In this document: piece by piece, positions 26,485-33,924 of the stretch
Layout: every line of letters starts with the position of its first letter
Numbering within the stretch: position 1 is the stretch's first letter
NCBI RefSeq assembly: GCF_000775915.1
Contig: NZ_BBLT01000003.1
Coordinates: 310,001-374,000 of the forward strand
DNA length: 64,000 bases
From: Sporocytophaga myxococcoides
GTDB taxonomy: Bacteria; Bacteroidota; Bacteroidia; Cytophagales; Cytophagaceae
Reading direction: 5' to 3'
Made by a program: the position numbers and the translations under genes
Notes under the pieces: model-generated
The model's input: the letters and a program-made list of their open reading frames with translations, nothing else
Told to the model about the DNA's origin: nothing
The model's database searches: none

Positions 26485-28110
26485 ATGAAAAATCTGAAAA
26501 TGACAGGACTATTTTTTCTATTAGTCCTTACTGCAGTCATGGGTTATTGCCAACCTGTATTTATTAGGAATGTGCCTACCAATAGTACGAATTTCATTAG
26601 CGCAAATGGAAAACTATACTTCACTTCCGGGACAGATCTTTATCGTTCAGACGGGACAGCTCAGGGTACAACCTTCGTCAAAAGTATTGGAGAACCAATT
26701 TTAGAATTTACAAATCTTACAGTTGGAAGTTTCTTTTATTTTACTACCAAAGAAGCCAGCGGTAAAACTGCGTTATGGAAGAGTAACGGATATGCCAATA
26801 ATACTATTAAAATAAGATCTGCCAATGTTATCAAGCCTCTCCTGACTTATAATGTTGCCCTTTATTTAGGGATAGATGATGGAGTTCATGGATATGAACT
26901 TTGGAGAGCAACTTCCGGAAATGCCTTTAGTCTGGTTAAAGATGTATATCCTGGTGTGGGCTCAGGCCTTGGGAATGAAATTGTAGTGTTTAACAGTTTA
27001 CTATATTTTAAAGGAAATCATCCGGTTACCGGATCTGATATTTGGAAAACAAACGGAACCTCTGTAACCGAGATAGCAGCTAATCTCCCATTTACAGGTT
27101 CTTATGAATCTTTAACAGAGGTTGGCTCAACGCTTTATTTCTCCAGAAATTACATGGTAAATAATAACCAATATGCTGAATTGTGGAAAACAAATGGAAC
27201 AACACAGGGAACCGTTCTGGTAAAACAATATACTAATGATATATTTGACCTTATCGGAATCGAACAACTTATTAAGTTCAATAATACATTGTATTTTAAG
27301 TATTACTTTGATGGAGGAGCAAGAATTGATAATCTATACAAAAGTAATGGGACAGAGTCAGGAACTACTTATGTCGTGACATTGAATAATGACGGAAGTA
27401 TGTCTGATCTTATAGTGGTCAATAACCATCTTGTATATAATGGGCAAAGTCAGAGTTGGCTAGAAACATTGAAAGTTACTGACGCGAATGGTTCAGGCCC
27501 TTACTTTTTACATTTTTTCAATGAATACCCAAGAAAATACATAGCTGTGGGAGACTTACTTTTCTTTATTGATCATACTGAAGAAACTTATGGAGGACTA
27601 CCTCAAGATTCCGCTAATTACTTTCAGCTGTTTCAAAGCGGGCTGGAGGCCTCAAATACAAGCACATTAAAAAGTATTTTCGGTACATCCTATGTTGGTT
27701 CTAATAATTTGACAGAGGTAAATCGCAAACTATTTTTTACAACCTATAATGATTATCCGTTAGCTGGTGGTTGTCCTTCATGTCCAATGAAATTATTCGT
27801 TTATGACCCCTCTACTTCAGGTTTCAGGACAGCTTCTTCCGAAGAATCTATAATTGAGTTTACTGCATTTCCCAATCCTTCTGATGCTTTGTTTAATTTT
27901 AGTATAATGAGCAATTCGAATGGAAATGCAACAGCCGAAATTTTTAGAGTTGATGGAGCATTGGTGGCTAAAGTTTTCGAAGGTACAGCTGGAGAGGGCG
28001 AAAAAATTGAATTTAACTGGAATGCGGATGGGTTGCCGAGCGGTGTTTATTTCTGCAAATTCACCTCAGGTTCGAAGTCAATTGTAAAGAGATTAATACT
28101 AAATAATTAA
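26485..28110 (+). CDS. ELWxxDGT repeat protein with T9SS sorting domain, copy 2
   Basis: 541 aa paralogue of the preceding protein, with the same signal peptide, repeat array and T9SS sorting domain. The two are almost identical from about residue 30 to 155 and again in much of the last 110 residues, but clearly diverged between (about 165-430), where repeats read for example 'LYKSNGTESGT' instead of 'LHVTDGTEAGT'. The final ~80 coding and following bases are identical in both copies. Upstream spacer and downstream hairpin are also shared. This fits a tandem duplication followed by gene conversion at the ends or faster change in the middle. It converges on ureD, with a bidirectional terminator in between. 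Confidence 0.88.
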   Translation: MKNLKMTGLFFLLVLTAVMGYCQPVFIRNVPTNSTNFISANGKLYFTSGTDLYRSDGTAQGTTFVKSIGEPILEFTNLTVGSFFYFTTKEASGKTALWKSNGYANNTIKIRSANVIKPLLTYNVALYLGIDDGVHGYELWRATSGNAFSLVKDVYPGVGSGLGNEIVVFNSLLYFKGNHPVTGSDIWKTNGTSVTEIAANLPFTGSYESLTEVGSTLYFSRNYMVNNNQYAELWKTNGTTQGTVLVKQYTNDIFDLIGIEQLIKFNNTLYFKYYFDGGARIDNLYKSNGTESGTTYVVTLNNDGSMSDLIVVNNHLVYNGQSQSWLETLKVTDANGSGPYFLHFFNEYPRKYIAVGDLLFFIDHTEETYGGLPQDSANYFQLFQSGLEASNTSTLKSIFGTSYVGSNNLTEVNRKLFFTTYNDYPLAGGCPSCPMKLFVYDPSTSGFRTASSEESIIEFTAFPNPSDALFNFSIMSNSNGNATAEIFRVDGALVAKVFEGTAGEGEKIEFNWNADGLPSGVYFCKFTSGSKSIVKRLILNN

Positions 28111-28140
28111 TCACTATTCAATTATAGTTTCATTTACTAT

Positions 28141-28180
28141 ACAGGTCTCATTTAAATAATATATCTGAGGCCTGTATTTT
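28141..28180. terminator. Bidirectional terminator between ELWxxDGT copy 2 and ureD
   Basis: ACAGGTCTCA (28141-28150) pairs with TGAGGCCTGT (28166-28175), with one G:U pair, flanked by A/T tracts on both sides. It serves both convergent genes. Confidence 0.75.
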
Positions 28181-29036
28181 ATATTCTTCCTTCAATTGGA
28201 TTGAAGCCGAGCAGGTCTTTGTCTGAAAGTAGTTGTGCTAGTTCTTTAACCAGGGGTTGCAAGGCATGATTGTTTTTTGCAGAGCATCTGATCATAAATA
28301 CATGCTCATTTACTTTACATGCACTGCCAATGATTTCACATTTGCTGACATCGTGCCCTTTTTCATCATAAAGATATTTTCTTGACAGAAAGTGTAATTG
28401 GGTTTCAATCAGCTTTACTTTTTCCAGATTTTCATTACCTGCAAGAAATATATTGAGATAACCTGAGTGGCTAAGAAAAGCACCGGGAGAGTTCATATTG
28501 CTTTGCTCAGGATCCATTTTAAATCGATCCCAGATTACTGTCCTCTCAGATACATTTATTTTAAGATCTGTAAAAAAGGATTTGAAGGCAAATCGTTCTC
28601 CATTCAATATTCTTCCACCTTCAAACCAGTCAAGAAATAGTAGTGCTGAACCTTCTTCCAGTTCCCATCTTATCCTTTGTTCGAATATACTTTCCTGATG
28701 TGGAACTATCGGGTCCCCCATGAACACTGTTAATGCATCTCTGCCGACTTTCCCTCTGATTTCCTGCAAACTTGATTTGTCGTGTTCGGAGCGGTATATT
28801 CTTGTATTGGCCTGAGTAGAAAAGACAGTTGTAGTGCCAGCTTTACAGTGGATGTCAAGAAATATCTGATCTCCTTCTACAAATCCGCCCCCATAGTTTG
28901 AAAATACTATCTGGCAGGATTTTCCTTTTTGAAGGGAAAAAATTTTTAAAGGACGAAAGATTTTTGACCCTGTTAAAATGGATTTATTGTCTATTCTGGA
29001 TATTTCTACTGCCGATCTGGTCATGTCCTTAATCAT
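28179..29036 (-). CDS. ureD: Urease accessory protein UreD
   Basis: 285 aa cytoplasmic scaffold that binds apo-urease and, with UreF and UreG, forms the nickel-delivery tunnel. Family marks are 'QIVFSNYGGGFVEGDQIFLD' in the N-terminal third, 'TTVFSTQANTRIYRS', 'VFMGDPIVPHQESIFEQ' and 'LLFLDWFEGGRILNGERFAF'. An alternative start is the ATG at 29024. Unlike the other urease genes it lies on the minus strand, cut off from ureG by the two ELWxxDGT genes, so it needs its own promoter in the 125-base spacer shared with the divergent histidine kinase gene. A dead copy of its 3' end lies at 25856-26003. Confidence 0.94.
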   Translation of the reverse strand: MIKDMTRSAVEISRIDNKSILTGSKIFRPLKIFSLQKGKSCQIVFSNYGGGFVEGDQIFLDIHCKAGTTTVFSTQANTRIYRSEHDKSSLQEIRGKVGRDALTVFMGDPIVPHQESIFEQRIRWELEEGSALLFLDWFEGGRILNGERFAFKSFFTDLKINVSERTVIWDRFKMDPEQSNMNSPGAFLSHSGYLNIFLAGNENLEKVKLIETQLHFLSRKYLYDEKGHDVSKCEIIGSACKVNEHVFMIRCSAKNNHALQPLVKELAQLLSDKDLLGFNPIEGRI

Positions 29037-29161
29037 AGCATTTCTTGAAAAAATTGAAATTACTTAAGTAATATTACTAATAATTATGGGAAAAGTTGCC
29101 ATGTATTGGATTCTTTTAATTATTTTAAATTAAATTTCTTCTTCACTTCTAAGCGTTTTTG

Positions 29162-30985
29162 ATGGGTCTTTTTAGAAATAAACTCAATACTTTAGGGCAG
29201 GAGCAAAGGCTGTTTAAATATTCAGCAGTCATGTATGCCATTGCCCTTTCTTTAATTGCAGTCATTTCCATATTAAGTCAGGTTTTGATTCAACAATACT
29301 TAAGTAGTCAAATACATGACTCTCATATAATTAATATTGCAGCCAGGCAACGTACTTATAGTCAGACACTGAGCAAAAATGCGCTGCTTATTGAGTCTGG
29401 ACGGGATATAGAAACAAATCGAAAAGCTTTTGTAAATACTCTGAGACAGTGGCAAAGATCACATGAAGCGCTACAATCAGGAAGCGATTTTTTAAATCTG
29501 CCAGCTAATGACAGAGAGGAACTTAGTCAGATGTTCAAAATCATTGAAGATCCCTATGAGGAAATTTTAGGAGCTTCCAATGAAATGATCAAAGAGCTTT
29601 ATAGTACTAAACCGTTAGATTCTCTTAACTTAAAGCCTTATATAACAACTATTTTTGAAAATGAAAAAATTTATCTTTTAGGAATGGAGCTTATCGTATT
29701 TGATTATGACAGATTTTCGAGGAATGGCGTTAACAAACTGAAAGAAATTGAATACATCCTATTATTTATAGTTTTACTAAGTCTAGTTCTGGAGGCAGTA
29801 TTTATCTTTTATCCCCTTGCTTTGCGCGTGCGCCAGAATATCAGAGACTTGGTTGTTTCAGAGACAAATGCGAAAAACCTGGCAAACAAACTCAAAGAGA
29901 CCAATGATACGCTGGAACAATCTCATAAAGAGCTGAGAGAAGTAAATTTTGCCTTGGAAAAAGCTACTTATCTTGTAAAGACAGATCAGGATGGTCGTAT
30001 CATATATGCCAATGATAAGTATTGTCACGTTACAAAATATACAATGGGGGAATTGCTAGGAAAGCCTTTATTTTATAATAATATGGGTGGGAAGGAAAGT
30101 ATTATCTATGAGCACGTGAGAAATCCCTTAAGAAGGAAGGAGGTATGGCAGGGAGAAATTTTTGATCATGCTTCCGATGGCACAGGTTTTTGGCTTGATG
30201 TCACACTTATGCCTATCGTTGACTATAAGGGTAGTTTGTATCAATATCTTGTTATTTGTACTGATATTACCAAACGAAAGAATACAGAACGTGAGTTGAC
30301 TTTACTTACTGAAGAAAAAATAAGAAGACAAGATGTAGAACAGAAAATCATCTCTTATTCTATTCTAAATGGTCAGGAAAAAGAAAGGAAGCGGATTGCT
30401 GCCGAAATCCATGATGGTATTGGTCAGATGATGACAAGTATGCGGATGAAGCTTGAAATGATTGAACAAAAGAATATAGGTCTTTCCGAAGATCTTCCGG
30501 AAATCAATGATTTGCTTCAATCTATTATTAATGAGACAAAGAAAATTTGCTCCGATTTATTGCCAAGTGTATTGGATGATTTCGGACTTAGTGCTGCAGT
30601 AAGGGAGCTTCAGAAACTTTGTGAAAGTTCTTCTACCATGGACTTGGAGATTGAAGATCAACTGGCGAAAACCAAATTACCCAGGGAGGTGGAAATTGGG
30701 GTATTCCGTATACTTCAGGAAGCATTGAATAATGCCATTAAGCATTCCTCTGGTTCAAAGATTTTTGTCCACGTGAGCAGTGATGTACACTGTGTTCATC
30801 TGATGGTCCAGGATGATGGAAAAGGTTTTTATTTTGATGAAAGAAGGATTTTGAGCAGGGAATTCGTGAGAAAGTCTAATGGACTGCGTAATATGAAAGA
30901 AAGGGCAGAATTGCTGGGAGGAAATTTTAATGTAACTTCGGAACCTGGAAAGGGAACAATTGTACAGTTGGAAATACCGTTATAA
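29162..30985 (+). CDS. Membrane histidine kinase, PilJ/NarX-like sensor with PAS and HisKA_3
   Basis: 607 aa from the ATG at 29162 (the frame also opens at the TTG just before it). Order: membrane helix about 21-43; periplasmic helical region with 'NIAARQRTYSQTLSKNAL', the motif of type IV pili/NarX-like sensor domains; second helix about 196-218; coiled coil; PAS domain (about 270-385, 'ATYLVKTDQDGRIIYANDKY'); HisKA_3 with the phospho-acceptor His near 416 in 'AAEIHDGIGQMMTSMR'; HATPase_c with 'EALNNAIKHSSG' and 'GLRNMKERAELLGG'. It is the sensor partner of the NarL-type regulator 30 bases downstream. It is divergent from ureD. A link to nitrogen sensing is possible but not shown. Confidence 0.9.
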   Translation: MGLFRNKLNTLGQEQRLFKYSAVMYAIALSLIAVISILSQVLIQQYLSSQIHDSHIINIAARQRTYSQTLSKNALLIESGRDIETNRKAFVNTLRQWQRSHEALQSGSDFLNLPANDREELSQMFKIIEDPYEEILGASNEMIKELYSTKPLDSLNLKPYITTIFENEKIYLLGMELIVFDYDRFSRNGVNKLKEIEYILLFIVLLSLVLEAVFIFYPLALRVRQNIRDLVVSETNAKNLANKLKETNDTLEQSHKELREVNFALEKATYLVKTDQDGRIIYANDKYCHVTKYTMGELLGKPLFYNNMGGKESIIYEHVRNPLRRKEVWQGEIFDHASDGTGFWLDVTLMPIVDYKGSLYQYLVICTDITKRKNTERELTLLTEEKIRRQDVEQKIISYSILNGQEKERKRIAAEIHDGIGQMMTSMRMKLEMIEQKNIGLSEDLPEINDLLQSIINETKKICSDLLPSVLDDFGLSAAVRELQKLCESSSTMDLEIEDQLAKTKLPREVEIGVFRILQEALNNAIKHSSGSKIFVHVSSDVHCVHLMVQDDGKGFYFDERRILSREFVRKSNGLRNMKERAELLGGNFNVTSEPGKGTIVQLEIPL

Positions 30986-31015
30986 ACCAGTAGTTTCTAT
31001 AATATTTTATAATAA

Positions 31016-31687
31016 ATGGGGAAAAAGATAAAAGTTTTTCTGGTTGATGATCATGAGATTTTTCGTGACGGGGTAAAACAACTAATTACCAATGAATCGG
31101 ATATGGAAGTTGCAGGTACTGCTTCTGATGGGGAAGAAGCAATGCGTGCCATACAGGAGGTAAAGCCGGATGTGGTTATTATGGATATCAGAATGCCTGG
31201 CTTAAATGGCCTTGAGACGAGTCAGAATATAATTAAATCCGGTAGTAATGTTCATATCATTTTTTTTAGTCTTTATGACAGGGAAGATTACGTTATTTCA
31301 GCTCTTGAAATGGGTGCTCATGGTTACATATTAAAGGATACAAGTAACAAAATATTTCTGAATGGAATAAGGGCTGTGGCTAATGGCCAGTTCTTTTTTA
31401 CTAGTGAGGTGTCTGATGTACTTGTTAAAAAATACAGAGAACTTAAGCAGGAAAAAGGTATTCCTGATATAGTCCATCAATCGTTCAGTCTGCCCAGCCT
31501 TTCCAAAAGGGAGCTTGAAATTCTTAATATGATCCGTATAGGGAAGACGAATAAAGAGATTGCTGAGGCATTTGGTTTAAGTGTTCGTACAATTGAAACG
31601 CACAGGCTCAATATGTTAAGAAAATTCAAGACCAGTAATCTTGATGAGGTATTAAAGGTTACCGAAAAGTATAATGAGGAAGAATAA
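31016..31687 (+). CDS. NarL/LuxR-type response regulator
   Basis: 223 aa. Receiver domain (1-125): 'FLVDDHEIFRDGVKQLI', phospho-acceptor Asp in 'PDVVIMDIRMPG' and Lys in 'YILKDTS'. A short linker is followed by a LuxR-type helix-turn-helix (about 155-220): 'LSKRELEILNMIRIGKTNKE' and 'FGLSVRTIETHRLNMLRKF'. It is the cognate DNA-binding partner of the preceding kinase, in one operon. Its targets are unknown; the closest candidates are ureD, the urea island and the lipoprotein gene downstream. Confidence 0.93.
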   Translation: MGKKIKVFLVDDHEIFRDGVKQLITNESDMEVAGTASDGEEAMRAIQEVKPDVVIMDIRMPGLNGLETSQNIIKSGSNVHIIFFSLYDREDYVISALEMGAHGYILKDTSNKIFLNGIRAVANGQFFFTSEVSDVLVKKYRELKQEKGIPDIVHQSFSLPSLSKRELEILNMIRIGKTNKEIAEAFGLSVRTIETHRLNMLRKFKTSNLDEVLKVTEKYNEEE

Positions 31688-31734
31688 AGAGTTTTTTTAA
31701 GAAACAAATAATTATAGGATCATAAATTAATCAC

Positions 31735-32205
31735 ATGTTGAGAATGCAAAATTTTTTTTATTTACCATTGTTTATAATTACACTGTATTTGTCCTCATGT
31801 TCTACTAATGAAGTCAAGGATGGGATTAAGAAAGGTATTAACAAATCCGGAGATGTTACAGGCCAGGTGATTGGTGAATTTTCCTCCGGAGTATCTTCAG
31901 GTGTTGAAAAGACTTTTGAGCCAAATTTAGAGCTTTCACAAGCGCTTCAGGCTAAGGGTTTAAAGTTTGGTAAAAAGATAATTTCCAGTGATAGTTTAGG
32001 CTCAGATAATTTACTTGTAGTCTATGTGATTTTTAATAATGAATTTAAAGGCACTCTGGTTGCAAAAGCATTTGATGTTAAAGGACAGGAGATGGGCAGG
32101 GTAAAGCTTGCCGTTGAAGGAAAAGCAGACGATGCCAGATTCCTTGAATTCCATTTTGACAAACGAACAAATATTGATTCAGATAGTAAGCTGGTAATAG
32201 AGTAG
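31735..32205 (+). CDS. Lipoprotein of unknown function
   Basis: 156 aa. A lipoprotein signal ('FIITLYLSSC', lipobox Ser-Ser-Cys near residue 23) is followed by a Gly/Ser/Lys segment 'EVKDGIKKGINKSGDVTGQV' and a small beta-rich domain ending in 'RFLEFHFDKRTNIDSDSKL'. No known family is recognised. It begins 47 bases after the response regulator and might be co-transcribed with it. The start could also be the ATG at 31744. Confidence 0.75.
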   Translation: MLRMQNFFYLPLFIITLYLSSCSTNEVKDGIKKGINKSGDVTGQVIGEFSSGVSSGVEKTFEPNLELSQALQAKGLKFGKKIISSDSLGSDNLLVVYVIFNNEFKGTLVAKAFDVKGQEMGRVKLAVEGKADDARFLEFHFDKRTNIDSDSKLVIE

Positions 32206-32283
32206 AATCATTTATCGCTATTTGTTTGCTGATATTTATCTAAGAATAATACGGATTTTATCTGGCGTTATTTTATTTAATTC

Positions 32284-33150
32284 CTATTTCTGCAAAGATT
32301 GCTGTGTTAAGGGTATATTGTCAGTCATAAGTGCGTCAGGACTTTTGTTAATGGCCTCTACAACATCTTTTCTTTTTAAAATTCCCCAAATAATAACTTT
32401 GATGTTTTTAGAATGAGAATCCTTAACCTGTTCTTTCGTTATATCGCTATTAGAGATCACGAATGCACCAATGTCTGCTTTGGTACATACTGCAATTGCA
32501 TCACCGTATGATTGTGCGTTATAAATGATATTAATCTCAGGGTCAGCTGCACGAAATCTTTTTAGTAGAGAGGTGTCACCATCGTATACGTAAACCCAGT
32601 CATGAGCCTGGTAGGCTTGGATTGTTTGGGAAATCTTACTAACCCATAGCCTTTCTCTTTCTTCACTTTCAGAAAGGCATGGTGAAGCGATTTTTAGATT
32701 GAGGTATATGAGGGGTTTGATATTTCTGTTTTTGAAATGGTCCAATACTTTGGTTAATCTGATAATTCTCACATCATTCAGAAGTTGGGCGCCATATTGA
32801 TTGTAGTATTCACAATTTTCAAGCTCGGAGGCATTATATTGATTTACACAGCCGAAACAGTTAGTAGATTTTTCCAGTGTCTGGTCATGATATAGAACAA
32901 TTGTACAGTCTTTGCTTAAATCTATATCTATTTCGATGCCATCGGCATTCAATCCATTTACAGCATGTTTGATAGATTCAAAGCTGTTGCTGGGATAAGG
33001 ATTGATCAATGATTGAAATCCGGTTCCTGCGTGTCCTATTACATCAATTTTGCCGTTGTTAAGATTTGAAATAGTATCAAGGTCTATTTTGGTACAGGAA
33101 TTAAAAATGAAAACCTGAAGGAAGAACAATATGGTGATGGCCCTTTTCAT
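32284..33150 (-). CDS. Glycerophosphodiester phosphodiesterase family lipoprotein
   Basis: 288 aa. The N-terminal 'LFFLQVFIFNSC' is a lipoprotein signal. The mature part is a GDPD TIM barrel: 'DVIGHAGTGFQSLINPYPSN' gives the first catalytic His, 'ADGIEIDIDLSKD' the metal-ligand Glu/Asp pair and 'IVLYHDQTLEKSTNC' the second catalytic His. The usual Arg-Gly after the first His (HRG) reads HAG here, a variation that may alter activity. The late 'IWGILKRKDVVEAINKSPDA' and 'LMTDNIPL' are also typical. The enzyme would release alcohols from glycerophosphodiesters at the envelope. It probably forms an operon with the gene just upstream (33153-33695). Confidence 0.85.
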   Translation of the reverse strand: MKRAITILFFLQVFIFNSCTKIDLDTISNLNNGKIDVIGHAGTGFQSLINPYPSNSFESIKHAVNGLNADGIEIDIDLSKDCTIVLYHDQTLEKSTNCFGCVNQYNASELENCEYYNQYGAQLLNDVRIIRLTKVLDHFKNRNIKPLIYLNLKIASPCLSESEERERLWVSKISQTIQAYQAHDWVYVYDGDTSLLKRFRAADPEINIIYNAQSYGDAIAVCTKADIGAFVISNSDITKEQVKDSHSKNIKVIIWGILKRKDVVEAINKSPDALMTDNIPLTQQSLQK

Positions 33151-33152
33151 TA

Positions 33153-33695
33153 TTAAAATCTGTAGTGAACAAAAATTCTGAAAAGATTATTGTAGCCCAG
33201 AAAAGTTTCCTTAAGTTCCAGGTCAGCATTGTTGAATATTTCCATATGCGCGCCCACTCCCATTGCATTTCCTATATAGAGATGATCAAAAAAACGTAAC
33301 TGCATTCCATATCCGATAAATAATTCGTGATAATAATTTCTTTTTTTGCTGTCTTTGATTCTTGAGAAGCTTTTGGCAGAAATCATTTGGTAATCTGTGA
33401 GAAAGAAAAAGCTAAGCTTCTTACCTTCTGTATTTCTGAATTCATGTCTGTATCCCAGATTTATTCCCCATGGGCCTTTATTGGGCAGGTAATTCATACT
33501 TGTAAGAAATTTGGGTCCCAGATAAATAATATGTTTATTAAGAACAATGTCAATAGTAGGAATAATGCTTATTCCTGAAAAGGAATAATTAGCAGATGCA
33601 GAAACTCCAAATAGAGTTTTGTCCTTTTCGTTAATGTCCTGTCCCTTTGTAGCAAGGGTGTAAAAGAGAAGTAAAAATGTTATGAGATGTCTCAT
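33153..33695 (-). CDS. Small outer-membrane barrel-like protein, unknown function
   Basis: 180 aa from the ATG at 33695 (a TTG three codons earlier also opens the frame). A signal peptide of about 20 residues ends near 'ATKGQD'. The rest alternates polar and hydrophobic residues in strands such as 'VSASANYSFSGISIIPTID' and 'GINLGYRHEFRN', ending in 'LFRIFVHYRF' with a terminal Phe, as in outer-membrane barrels. No family is recognised. Two bases separate its stop from the next start, so it is translated with the GDPD lipoprotein. Confidence 0.7.
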   Translation of the reverse strand: MRHLITFLLLFYTLATKGQDINEKDKTLFGVSASANYSFSGISIIPTIDIVLNKHIIYLGPKFLTSMNYLPNKGPWGINLGYRHEFRNTEGKKLSFFFLTDYQMISAKSFSRIKDSKKRNYYHELFIGYGMQLRFFDHLYIGNAMGVGAHMEIFNNADLELKETFLGYNNLFRIFVHYRF

Positions 33696-33876
33696 ATAAG
33701 ACAAGAAAAGGTGTAGTAAGCTAAACCCTTCAATGACTAATTTGTTATTAAATGATTTAAATACTAAGGATAGTTTACTTATTATTTTGGTAAGTGGTAT
33801 TAAATCACCAATTTTATTTTGAGGGTTAATCTAATGAAAAGTAAAGATTACTTTTTATTGTATAAATGGATAAAAA

Positions 33877-33900
33877 AAGGCCTGGGAAACCAGGCCTTTA
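33877..33900. terminator. Bidirectional terminator after the OmpA-like gene
   Basis: AAGGCCTGG (33877-33885) and CCAGGCCTT (33890-33898) form a perfect 9-bp stem with a GAAA tetraloop, flanked by A and T runs. It ends the minus-strand OmpA/PorP/protease run. Confidence 0.85.
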
Positions 33901-33924
33901 ATGATTTGATATTTAGTAAATTTT

